Source: Chitinophaga chungangae
GTDB taxonomy: Bacteria; Bacteroidota; Bacteroidia; Chitinophagales; Chitinophagaceae
DNA: 64,000 nt
Assembly: GCF_017742215.1 (NCBI RefSeq)
Contig: NZ_JAGHKP010000002.1
Coordinates: 1,088,737 to 1,152,736, forward strand
Reading direction: 5' to 3'
In this document: positions 31,501 to 37,056 of the stretch, one piece after another
Position numbering within the stretch: position 1 is the stretch's first letter
Layout of the letters: each line of letters begins with the position of its first letter
Notes under the pieces: model-generated
Seen by the model: only the letters and a program-made list of their open reading frames with translations
Databases searched by the model: none
What the model was told of the DNA's origin: nothing
Program-made: the position numbers and the translations under genes

Positions 31501-33301
31501 CCTCGGCGCACCGGTAACGCTTACCATTACCAGTCCGCAAACCGGCCTGACCTACAACTGGTACAGCGCTGCCACCGGCGGCACACCCCTGGCACAGGGC
31601 ACATCCTTTGCGCCCAGCGGCGTAACCGCTACCACTACCTACTATGTAGAAGCAGCGGCGGGCGCCTGCACCAGCACCAGCAGAACCACCGTGACCGTAA
31701 CGGTGAACCCCGTTCCTCCGTCTGTAACGGTAGAAGCTTCCACGAAGTCTGTATGCGCGGGCAACCAGGCAACCCTGAACGTAACCAACGTGCAGCCGGG
31801 CCTTACTTACCGCTGGTACGACGTACCGACGGGCGGCACGGCGCTGGCCAGCACGCCGACCTACACGACCAGCGCGATCACGGCGAATAAAGACTTCTAT
31901 GTTGAAGCCGTGAACACGTCCAATTGCGCAAGCGCAACCCGCACAAGAGTAAGCGTGACCATTACCAACGGTCCTGCATTACCTGCGGTAGCCGCTTCCG
32001 TAACGGTATGCCGCGGCAACCGGGCAACGTCCAGCATTATCAATCCGCGCACCGATCTGCAATACCGCTGGTACGACGCGCCGATCGGCGGCACGCTGCT
32101 GTTCACCGGCAGCATGTACACCAGCAATCCGCTCAGCGCAAGAGATACCGTGTATGTTGAAGCGATGGCTGCAGGCGGTACCTGCACCAGCAACGGGCGC
32201 AGCCAGGTAATACTGATCGCGTCGGACGCACCGGGCACCCCGGTACTGACAGATGGCGGCGCAGTAACGATCTGCACCGGTTCCACCGCTACCTTCACCG
32301 TACAGAACCCGCTGCCGAATACGACTTACCGCTGGTACGACGCTGCCGTGAACGGCAACCTCCTGCAGGATAATGCAAGCCCCACGTTCACCACACCGGC
32401 GCTTACCGCCAACCTGGACGTATATGTTGAAGCGGTGATAGGCGGAGGCTGCGCGAGTGCAGGCAGGGCCAAAGCGACCGCAACGGTAGGCAACATACCA
32501 CAGCCGCCGGTTGTGAACGCGGACGCAGGCACTGTTTGTCCTGACAGCACCGCAACGCTCAGGGCCACATCGGCACAGGCAGGCGTAACCTTCACCTGGT
32601 ACACGACGGCCACCGGCGGCAACGCCATATTCACCGGTCCAGTGTTCACCACGCCGGCGCTCACTGCGGCAACTACCTACTACGTAGCGGCCGGCTTTAG
32701 CGGCGGATGCGTCAGCGCAACCCGCACGCCGGTTACCATTAATATTTACGCGGTGCTGCCCGCACCGACGGTATCGGTGGCGAACAGAACGGCGAACTCC
32801 ATCACCTTTACATGGAACGCCATTGCAGGCGCGCTGGGCTACAGGGTATCTACCGACGGCGGCGTAACGTTCACGCAACCGAGCTCCGGCCTCACCGGCA
32901 CCACGCATACCGTTACCAACCTTCAGCCGAACCAGGTTGTCACCCTGCAGGTGATGGCTGTAGGCGCCAGCGAATGTGCGAACAGCGCATGGTTCCAGGG
33001 CGGCGGCGGAACGGATAACCCCGCGGGCAACCTCATCTTCGTACCGAATGCCTTTACCCCGAACAACGACGGTACCAACGACATCCTGTATGTATACGGC
33101 ACCACGATCGCGACGCTGGAAATGAGGATCTACAACCAGTGGGGCCAGCAGGTATTTGAAACGAAAGATAAAGGCCGCGGATGGGATGGCACGATGAGCG
33201 GCAAAAAACAGCCGATCGGCGTATACAACTACGCATTGCGCGCTAGCCTGCAGGATGGTACAACCGTACAGAAACGAGGGACCATAACAATTATCCGTTA
33301 A
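22544..33301 (+). CDS. Giant secreted adhesin-like protein: CxxC modules, 24 Ig-like repeats, FN3 and T9SS CHU_C C-terminus
   Basis: A 3585-residue protein. The ATG at 22544 is preferred to a TTG at 22538, giving a signal peptide (CLLRALIVFSAFWLSSWPVTG). The N-terminal two thirds alternate two modules. Module A (about 170 residues; G-I/V-CxxC..., AVDxDxxTxS, FPGxYQAGDS, ending FDxVQVxLxxxLxxLxxLxIYEA) occurs eight times, with CxxC at 22841, 23582, 24314, 25049, 25781, 26523, 27503 and 29000. The Ig-like module (WYDxPTGGTxLFTG...TYYVEA, about 75-85 residues) occurs 24 times. A fibronectin-III-like domain and a gliding-motility-type C-terminal domain follow (FVPNAFTPNNDGTNDILYVY; IYNQWGQQVFET; GWDGTMSGKKQPIGVYNYAL), marking T9SS type-B export. 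PorP/SprF and OmpA/PD40 genes follow. It is most likely a surface adhesin; the ligand is unknown. Confidence 0.95.
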   Translation: MSFNVTPKCLLRALIVFSAFWLSSWPVTGARAAANAAPTAFTQYWWYPAQVSGTPEYPYGRSPLTTAGSSTFKANAFFAAGPIYSAGASDQEIKPSILLCPLCAINNDGLSHDGDPNTAAEVNATLGILANVGQRIIFPGTYEAGDTVVVDFAVPSTVVDLSLLGGIRLAAFNGTSTTPVLDVPLNSPLINVQALGVGAGGKQRAKVAIPAQFDRVEVTIGAVLNTLSNLLIYEVTAMVPVTITPSGTPVISPAGSSAALTASMRLGAATFEWFDAPTGGTSLGTGATFNTPVLTRGVHTYYVSATTTADDKDSYLRTAVTVDVGGGPGLLWTYGDQQASPRLSGICALCTVVDPLNAVDADPNTSSLLSAPVGALSSVGQLIQFPGIYQAGDSIVLDLELPGQLYTKSILTNITIQPYLGAATSGPATDLGTDLINVQLLGIGIGGTNKFRVSIPATAPFDGVQVNLNAVLAELAALRIYEAAAMIPVAVTPSPAQIPYNTSASLNATVRPSGATINWYATPTGGSPLQTGAAFNTPQLTRSTTYYVEASTPDGLTSYLRTAVTVTLGGADGPLWSYGDTEQSPQLSGICAGCSVQNPELAIDHDTTTASNISIPLGVLSSAGQLIRFPGNYQALDSIILDLAIPAGQLLNAQLLSGIRVETFNGATPNNDAASFSTALANAQLLGISVGPTGKFRVALPATAPFDAVQVSLTPVVGGLANLQVFEATAMVPVTVSPAEQTVPAGTTASITAGNRLSGAIFNWYTSSTGGSPVGSGATFTTPPMSRRTVYYVEASTPDGLTSFSRTPAAVNVGGGPGPLWTYGDRQAGAVITGVCLNCTVTDGDNAVDEDTATSSLITTTVGALGSVSQLIHFPGTYQAGDSVAFDLELPDQLFSLQALSGLTVQSYTGNTPNGDAVTLDNNLVRIEPLGLGVGTTGKFRVILPVNNAFDGVSIGTNSALSALGNLRVYEAVAFMPVTVTPPAPVIPSGTTATMTASVRAPGATYAWYDARTGGTLLGSTADFTTPPLTRSKEYYVEASTPDGKKSFVRTAVPVTVGGGPGPLWTYGDNQQSPVIGGVCLGCIVQSPDLAVDGDTTTASQAIITVGALGSVGQIIKFPGTYQAGDSISFTLGVPAQVLSAQLLSGIRVQTFNGTTPNNDAIMLDNDLINLQALGLDVTGNVSKFRVTVPVNAGFDGAQVDLTGLVSALGSLNIYEAAAFIPVTVMPPSATVPFGHDTTFIASIRLPDATFSWYDTPTGGTPLFTGTAFNTPVLIADKTYYVEAATPDGLKSYIRTAVPVTVTVGPASPDLSCGRGVTQSGSTFGLCLLCSIQDSTMAVDDNAQTSSSIHVPVGLLGAGAYQRFQFGNPSAPGDSLRIVVGSTTGLLNLQLLGNVTIRPRNNGVENAADVRPLNNGLLTLQLLDGGSRQVISFAPSAIFDEVEIRIAGVASALTEINIFYVQQITPRATAASDTVNVCSGTPAVLNASGPAGATFRWYDAPTGGTLLFTGATFTTPAVTADGVYYLEAASAGSTCPSEVRSPVFVKVGLPTVTVTANSVTIPQGGTATFNVNTPDTALTYNWYSAPAGGTPLFTGPSFTTPPLNATTTFYVEASNSDGCVSAQRIAVIANVVITDPDAPCDIATTQVSNANGICLGCYVDNQNSAADASTTTFSSMHVIAGLLGGYVQQTLIFTGASDADDSVRMLISFPSSLADVGLLGSLQLATYNGTTYNNDRTDLNGGLLSLKLLPGNTQALVSFAPSAIFDRVELRMNSGVATALSAVNVHYAQRFVPVPDLQVDTVSTCPGSTATLAVAPRPNTVFRWYSTPTGGTPLFTGTSFESGPVSSDTAFYVEAVKTSTNCANPVRTIGVVNIDSVPAAPTLESTAVTTCSGGSATLRATAPAGATFRWYDTPTGGTAIFTGAAFVTPALDSSVVYYAETVSSGGCASATRTAVQVDVTARPGTPDVTPNGTSICAGNMATLTASSATPGVTFNWYASAALDSIIFSGPVFTTPALNTTTTYFVTAANGQCQSATPRSVTVQVNAAAIQPTVSMLPAGGIIEYGQTATLTATSGTAGATYRWFLDSLGTVPVFTGAQYVTPQLATTTKYFVEAVAPSGCASMRASITVRVNRNFNPGCDFANAQTFNINGICLLCAVTDADNAVDTDTTNFANIQLPVGVGGSVSYFFDFGTLAAAGDTAKIRFATPAGLLDAAALSNIRVTSYNGATSNNDTRTLSSSALRVVLLGGGNQQVVLFAPGAAYTRIEIKLSGLVGALLNMNLYYANRVLASPAVTASATTLCAGGQATLTATASDSATVRWYNVPTGGTPLFTGKVYTTGNITATTTYYAESYRASTNCVNPIRTPVTISVLPVPDAPVIISGDTSICTGGVAILQARTVDPAHSIRWFDAASGGVALSLDSVFTTPALSANKTYYAEAYNGACGSLTRVPVTVTVGTQPTDPVLESNNLTICSGNTAELKVTSSTAGLTIRWYTVQAGGTPVATGATFVTPVLSSTTIYYVEAVNNTGGCINPGGRLQATVNVNATPAVPVLLDSVTSICRNQPATLSVRNPQPGVTYNWYDAATGGTLRYTGASITTAALTDTATFFVEAAGTGNCASTSRAVAAVSVVTLLPAPTVESANVSVCRGSQAVLRISSPQAGVTYNWYDAPGGNLLFTGPVYTTGVAVSNATYHVEAVGSGGCASAGLTQVNVTVTDAPALPVIVGSTTVCQGSPISLSIQNPVATITYNWYNVATGGTRLAQGATFAPTGVTTTTTYYVEAVNGSCTSAGRTSVTVTVNPAPPAVTVDATAKTVCTGNSAELHVTNVQAGITYRWYDAATGGTLLASTPDYTSAALTANKDFYVEAVNASNCVSTGRTKITVTVVSGPTPPTVESTSVAVCRNAQATLRVTNAVAGNTYNWYDAPGGTLLFTGTVFTTPAATAPADYYVEAISAGNCGSTTLTKVEVTITEPPAVPVVGGTTTICLGAPVTLTITSPQTGLTYNWYSAATGGTPLAQGTSFAPSGVTATTTYYVEAAAGACTSTSRTTVTVTVNPVPPSVTVEASTKSVCAGNQATLNVTNVQPGLTYRWYDVPTGGTALASTPTYTTSAITANKDFYVEAVNTSNCASATRTRVSVTITNGPALPAVAASVTVCRGNRATSSIINPRTDLQYRWYDAPIGGTLLFTGSMYTSNPLSARDTVYVEAMAAGGTCTSNGRSQVILIASDAPGTPVLTDGGAVTICTGSTATFTVQNPLPNTTYRWYDAAVNGNLLQDNASPTFTTPALTANLDVYVEAVIGGGCASAGRAKATATVGNIPQPPVVNADAGTVCPDSTATLRATSAQAGVTFTWYTTATGGNAIFTGPVFTTPALTAATTYYVAAGFSGGCVSATRTPVTINIYAVLPAPTVSVANRTANSITFTWNAIAGALGYRVSTDGGVTFTQPSSGLTGTTHTVTNLQPNQVVTLQVMAVGASECANSAWFQGGGGTDNPAGNLIFVPNAFTPNNDGTNDILYVYGTTIATLEMRIYNQWGQQVFETKDKGRGWDGTMSGKKQPIGVYNYALRASLQDGTTVQKRGTITIIR
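30455..31984 (+). repeat. Higher-order tandem duplication of a three-Ig block inside the giant adhesin gene
   Basis: A block of three Ig-like modules is present twice in tandem, 765 bp per copy: about 30455-31219 and 31220-31984. Each copy begins with TVES(A/T)(N/S)V(S/A)VCR, has NTYNWYDAPGG-like, LAQG(A/T)(T/S)FAP and ANKDFYVEAVN(A/T)SNC modules in the same order, and differs from the other by scattered substitutions only. Confidence 0.7.
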
Positions 33302-33333
33302 ACAGATAATCAGGCAAGCAAACACAAAAAACC

Positions 33334-33364
33334 GCCGGAGTGAAGCTTCACCCTTCATTCCGGC
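33334..33364 (+). other. Stem-loop between the adhesin and porP/sprF genes
   Basis: Arms GCCGGAGTGAAG and CTTCATTCCGGC pair over 12 positions with one G-T wobble and a 7-base loop. No T-run follows on the plus strand, while an A-run precedes it. It could be an mRNA-processing or 3'-end-stabilising element, or a weak attenuator that adjusts the ratio between the adhesin and the downstream outer-membrane proteins. Confidence 0.5.
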
Positions 33365-33391
33365 TAACTCAAACTCAAAAAAAATGTTCCT

Positions 33392-34402
33392 ATGAAGAAT
33401 AAAATATTAATCACTGTGACGCTCCTTTGCGCCTTGCTTGCAAATCCGGCACGCGCGCAGGTTGACCCGCATTTTTCCCAGTATTATGCTTATCCTTTAT
33501 GGCTGAACCCTGCACTGGCGGGCGTGATAGACGGGGATTACCGGCTTACCGGAAATTACCGCAACCAATGGGCGAATTTCGGAAACCCGTATTCAACGGC
33601 CGGTGTGTCTTTCGATGCGCCAACGAAGAAAAATCTCGGCCTGGGCGTTACCGCGCTGAATATGTCCGCCGGCGATGCAGGTTACAACTATTTCAATGCA
33701 ATGGCCACCGTTTCGTACAGCGGCGTAAAAATGGGTAAGAACGGTACCACGCAGCTGGTAGCGGGCATCCAGGCGGGGGTGATCAATCGCCGGGTGGACC
33801 AGAGCAAATTCCAGCTGGGCAGCCAGTACAACCCCGTAATGGGCTTCGACCCGAGCATCCCTTCCGGCGAAACGCTGAGGGCTACTTCATCCACTGTTTT
33901 TGACGCCAATGCCGGCCTTCTCCTGTTTGATGGAAACCCCAACCACCGCTTTAACCCATTCATCGGGGTAGCGGGCGCGCACCTTACGCAACCAGACGAC
34001 CCGTTTGTAGCGGAAGATAAGGAAAGCCGTTCGCTGCCCATCCGATACACCGTGCATGGTGGTTCGCGTATACGCCTTACCGATATGGTGGGCATTACGC
34101 CGCACGGTCTTTACATGCGCCAGGGCAACGCCGAAGAGATCGTTGCGGGCGTGTATTCGCAGATCAGGGTGAACCTGGAATTCGACCTGCTGCTGGGCGC
34201 CAATTACCGCATCAACGACGCGGTATCGCCGTTCGCAGGTTTCCATTACAAAAATTTCACCCTCGGCCTCAGCTACGACGCCAATACGTCTAACCTGCGC
34301 AGGCTCACCAAAGGCAGCAATGCTTTCGAAGTGTCGTTGTCTTTCATCGGCCGCAAACGCAGGATCATGCAGCCCGAATATTTCATTTGCCCGAGGTTAT
34401 AA
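33392..34402 (+). CDS. PorP/SprF-family type IX secretion system outer-membrane protein
   Basis: A 336-residue protein with a signal peptide (MKNKILITVTLLCALLANPARAQ) and the family opening VDPHFSQYYAYPLWLNPALAGVIDGDYRLTGNYRNQW, continuing as a PorP/SprF barrel (AGIQAGVINRRVDQSKFQLGSQYNP; LEFDLLLGANYRINDAVSPFAGFHYKNFTLGLSYD). Such proteins attach T9SS type-B cargo with CHU_C C-termini to the cell surface. The cargo gene lies 90 bp upstream and an OmpA/PD40 partner follows 30 bp downstream, so the three form a dedicated surface-display operon. Confidence 0.94.
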   Translation: MKNKILITVTLLCALLANPARAQVDPHFSQYYAYPLWLNPALAGVIDGDYRLTGNYRNQWANFGNPYSTAGVSFDAPTKKNLGLGVTALNMSAGDAGYNYFNAMATVSYSGVKMGKNGTTQLVAGIQAGVINRRVDQSKFQLGSQYNPVMGFDPSIPSGETLRATSSTVFDANAGLLLFDGNPNHRFNPFIGVAGAHLTQPDDPFVAEDKESRSLPIRYTVHGGSRIRLTDMVGITPHGLYMRQGNAEEIVAGVYSQIRVNLEFDLLLGANYRINDAVSPFAGFHYKNFTLGLSYDANTSNLRRLTKGSNAFEVSLSFIGRKRRIMQPEYFICPRL

Positions 34403-34432
34403 CCGCCCCGCTCACATCAAACGATGCACCTT

Positions 34433-36418
34433 ATGAAAAGAATTACACTCATATGCATACTGGCGCTGACGGGGATCTTCGGGTCCCTGAAAGCCCAGTA
34501 CGTACAGGATTACAAACGCACGGCCGATCTTTATTTCGAGCAGAAGGATTTTTATTCCGCCGCGCAATATTACAGCAAGGCGCTGGGCACCTTCGCCGTG
34601 AAACCCGGCGAATACAGGCCCTACCAGCTGGATAAAGACGGCAAGAACAAACAAAAAAAGCTCAAGGATTACGAACAGGTCGTGTACCGCCTCGCCGAAT
34701 CGTACCGCATGTACCGCGACTTCGGCAACGCCGCCAAATATTATGAAGAAGCCACCAATTTCGACCCAATACAATTCCCGCTGGCCCGCTACTGGTTCGC
34801 GGTTTGCGTAAGAGCTAATGCAAAAACGGCGGCCGATTACGAAAAAGCGCTCGCACAGTTCAAACAATTCAAAAGCGGGTATAAAGCATTCGACGAGCCT
34901 TCAAAAACGGCCGACCTCGAGATCAAAAACTGCGAATTTGCCATCGAGGAAATGAAATACCCGCCGCGGTTCGAAGTGGAAAAAGTAACCGGCAACATCA
35001 ACCAAGGCGGCGCCAATTATGCGCCCGTACCGGTGAACGAAGGCACTTTTTATTTCACTTCTTCCCGCCTGGATTCTACGCTTATCAATAAAAAAACAAA
35101 CCCGTTCGTGAACACCTTGTATGTTGCAACGGGCGACGATAACAATTTCAACAGCCGCGAAAAAGTATCCATCCCCATGGAAAAAGGCGTGGAGCAAGGC
35201 GTTGCTTCCCTCACGCCGGATGGCAATACGCTTTACGTAACGCGCTGGACCGTAAAAGACGGCAACAAAAAATCCGCGATCTACCGCAGCACCCGCAGCG
35301 GCAACGGATGGACGGAGCCGCAGCTGATCTTCAAAGAAGCGGATTACAGCGATAAAGAACCGTTCGTGACGGCAGACGGAAAATACCTGCTCTTCGTTTC
35401 GGACCGCCCCGGGAGCGCCGGCAAATTCGACCTTTGGGTATCGGCCATCACGGGCGGAAGCCTCAGCGAGCCAAGCAACATGGGCAAAACGCTCAACTCC
35501 CCCGGCGACGAAAGCGCGCCGTTCTACGATCCCGCGAAACAGGTGCTGGTATTCAGTTCCAACGGCCGCGTGGGTTTCGGCGGCATGGACTTTTTCACCA
35601 GCAAAGGCGATTTCAGCAGCGCATGGTCCGCCCCCGAAAATCTCGGTTACCCCATCAACTCCGCGAAAGACGATCAGTATTACGCCGGGCTTACACCCGC
35701 CAGCGCCACACAGAAAGGCTTCATCAGTTCCGACCGCGAGTCCATCTGCTGCCTGGAAATATTCGCTTTTAAAAGAAGGGTGAAAATGGCCGGCGGCATG
35801 GTGCTCGACTGCGAGACCAACAAACCGCTGCAGGGCGCGAAGATCACTTTGCTGGACAGCGCGCAGAAAGCCGTGGAAGTGCAGCAGTCCGGTATTGCGG
35901 GTAATTACATGTTCGAAGTGGAAATGAATAAAAAATACCGCGTGGTGATCGAGAAAGACAATTATTTCTCGAAGAATTACACCTTCAATACGGAGCAGTT
36001 GTCTATGGTCGATTCCATGATGAACCCCACCGTTTGCCTGAAACGTTTTGAGATCGACAAGCCGATCGTAATCAACGACATCTTCTACGATTACAACAAA
36101 GCCACCTTGCGGCCCGAATCGAAAGTGATATTGGATACCCTGTATTATCTCCTGCTGGATAATCCCAAAATGGAGATCGAGCTGGGCGCGCATACGGACA
36201 GCAAAGGCACGGACGCCTACAACCTGAAATTGTCCAACGCCAGGGCCAAATCCTGCGTGGATTATCTCATCGGCAAAGGCATTCCCGCCAGCAGGGTGAT
36301 CAGCAAAGGTTACGGCGAATCGAGGCCGGTGGCGCCTAACACGCTGCCCAACGGCAAAGACAATCCTGAAGGTCGCCAACTCAACAGGCGAACGGAATTC
36401 AAGGTGTTGAAAAATTAA
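34433..36418 (+). CDS. OmpA-family protein with TPR and PD40 (WD40-like) repeats, PorE-like T9SS-associated protein
   Basis: A 661-residue protein. The ATG at 34433 starts a compact signal peptide (MKRITLICILALTGIFGSLKAQ); 34424 is the alternative. Domain order: TPR-like segment (YKRTADLYFEQKDFYSAAQYY, 20-140), PD40 beta-propeller (YFTSSRLDSTLI; GNTLYVTRW; KYLLFVSDRPGSAGKFDLW; VLVFSSNGRVGFGGMDFF), a carboxypeptidase-regulatory-like beta domain (GMVLDCETNKPLQGAKITL) and an OmpA C-domain (NDIFYDYNKATLRPESKV; ELGAHTDSKGTDAYNLKLSNARA; EGRQLNRRTEFKVL). The arrangement matches PorE-like proteins that link the T9SS to peptidoglycan. It is the last gene of the adhesin operon. Confidence 0.92.
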   Translation: MKRITLICILALTGIFGSLKAQYVQDYKRTADLYFEQKDFYSAAQYYSKALGTFAVKPGEYRPYQLDKDGKNKQKKLKDYEQVVYRLAESYRMYRDFGNAAKYYEEATNFDPIQFPLARYWFAVCVRANAKTAADYEKALAQFKQFKSGYKAFDEPSKTADLEIKNCEFAIEEMKYPPRFEVEKVTGNINQGGANYAPVPVNEGTFYFTSSRLDSTLINKKTNPFVNTLYVATGDDNNFNSREKVSIPMEKGVEQGVASLTPDGNTLYVTRWTVKDGNKKSAIYRSTRSGNGWTEPQLIFKEADYSDKEPFVTADGKYLLFVSDRPGSAGKFDLWVSAITGGSLSEPSNMGKTLNSPGDESAPFYDPAKQVLVFSSNGRVGFGGMDFFTSKGDFSSAWSAPENLGYPINSAKDDQYYAGLTPASATQKGFISSDRESICCLEIFAFKRRVKMAGGMVLDCETNKPLQGAKITLLDSAQKAVEVQQSGIAGNYMFEVEMNKKYRVVIEKDNYFSKNYTFNTEQLSMVDSMMNPTVCLKRFEIDKPIVINDIFYDYNKATLRPESKVILDTLYYLLLDNPKMEIELGAHTDSKGTDAYNLKLSNARAKSCVDYLIGKGIPASRVISKGYGESRPVAPNTLPNGKDNPEGRQLNRRTEFKVLKN

Positions 36419-36489
36419 TGCAAACGCAGAAAGACGTTCTTACCGGGAATTCTTTCCCACCATGAACCATATCCTATTCATATACAATC

Positions 36490-36520
36490 AGCAGCCGGGC
36501 GCGTCCGGCTGCTCTCTTTT
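36490..36520 (+). terminator. Rho-independent terminator of the adhesin/PorP/OmpA operon
   Basis: AGCAGCCGG / CCGGCTGCT, a 9-bp perfect stem with a 6-base loop, followed by CTCTTTT. It lies about 70 bp after the OmpA stop codon. Confidence 0.85.
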
Positions 36521-36618
36521 TATGCGGGGCATAAAAAAAACTGCCCTGTTAAACGTAACAGGACAGTCCGATCCATCTATCAACTAAAAGAATATAAAGT
36601 AACATTAAAGGAAGAAAC

Positions 36619-36667
36619 ATGCTCCGGAACAGCGGACTGATCACAGCGCCGCTGTTCCCTGGGGCAT
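36619..36667. other. Long bulged hairpin, candidate structured RNA
   Basis: Arms ATGCTCC-GGAACAGCGG and CCGCTGTTCC-CTGGGGCAT pair with a 2-base bulge and one G-U wobble around a 13-base loop. No T-run follows it, so it is not a simple terminator. It could be the core of a small RNA or an mRNA leader element. Confidence 0.4.
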
Positions 36668-36915
36668 GGGTGAAATCCAAGCATGGTTTCCGTTAAATAA
36701 TCTGGATTTCAGTTATGTTTCCGGTTGTGATACGTGGGTAAAACGGGGAAGGACTTCAAATGTTACAATCCGGCACGGAAATATTTGAAAATTACCGGGT
36801 TGTGCGCCTCACTTCCTTTACCGGAGGGCTTTTCCTGACAAAATCCTTTCGTCATGCCGGGCGGGTGGACGATGCCGTTTCGTAAAATAACGCGCGGCCG
36901 GATCAACTAATCATT

Positions 36916-36923
36916 TACCTTTG
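36916..36923 (+). promoter_or_regulatory. Candidate Bacteroidota -7 promoter element (TACCTTTG)
   Basis: Matches TAnnTTTG, the -7 box used by the Bacteroidota primary sigma factor. No clear -33 TTTG is seen at the right spacing. If used, it gives a leader of about 130 bases ahead of the MATE gene that contains the palindrome at 37000. Confidence 0.4.
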
Positions 36924-36999
36924 TGGCCTTCAATCCACTGCATATGATAATCTGATCAGTCGGCTGCTGTATGCTGACAAACCTCGCTCTCAACGATCC

Positions 37000-37017
37000 G
37001 CGTTTCAGCTGAAACGC
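37000..37017. promoter_or_regulatory. 18-bp perfect palindrome upstream of the MATE gene
   Basis: GCGTTTCAGCTGAAACGC is its own reverse complement. It lies 39 bp before the MATE start codon and downstream of the candidate -7 element, the place expected for a repressor operator (TetR or MarR type) of a drug-efflux gene. No regulator gene is adjacent. Confidence 0.45.
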
Positions 37018-37056
37018 TATGTAATCTCCTTTTAATTACTGAAAACAAGTGAAACA

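Larger units (their letters stand above)
36521..37056. other. Non-coding region with several inverted repeats upstream of the MATE gene
   Basis: No plausible gene is present. The visible structures are a stem CTG-CCCTGTTA / TAACAGG-CAG at about 36541-36567; a long bulged hairpin at 36619-36667 whose perfect core is GGAACAGCGG / CCGCTGTTCC; a 9-bp inverted repeat TGAAATCCA (36671) / TGGATTTCA (36703); a -7-like TACCTTTG at 36916; and an 18-bp perfect palindrome at 37000-37017. The density of structure is higher than in other spacers of the window. Confidence 0.5.

Noticed and set aside
22541-33301. Regular repeats that could suggest a CRISPR array or satellite DNA
   Set aside because: Units are 230-740 bp, always in frame and degenerate at third positions, so they are protein repeats.
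31979-33358. Long minus-strand frames (459 residues here, 443 residues at 30209-31540) opposite the adhesin
   Set aside because: They mirror the repeated Ig codons and contain no recognisable domain; repetition keeps the antisense frame open.
34901-36379. 492-residue minus-strand frame opposite the OmpA/PD40 gene
   Set aside because: Antisense shadow; the plus frame has clear PD40 and OmpA domains.
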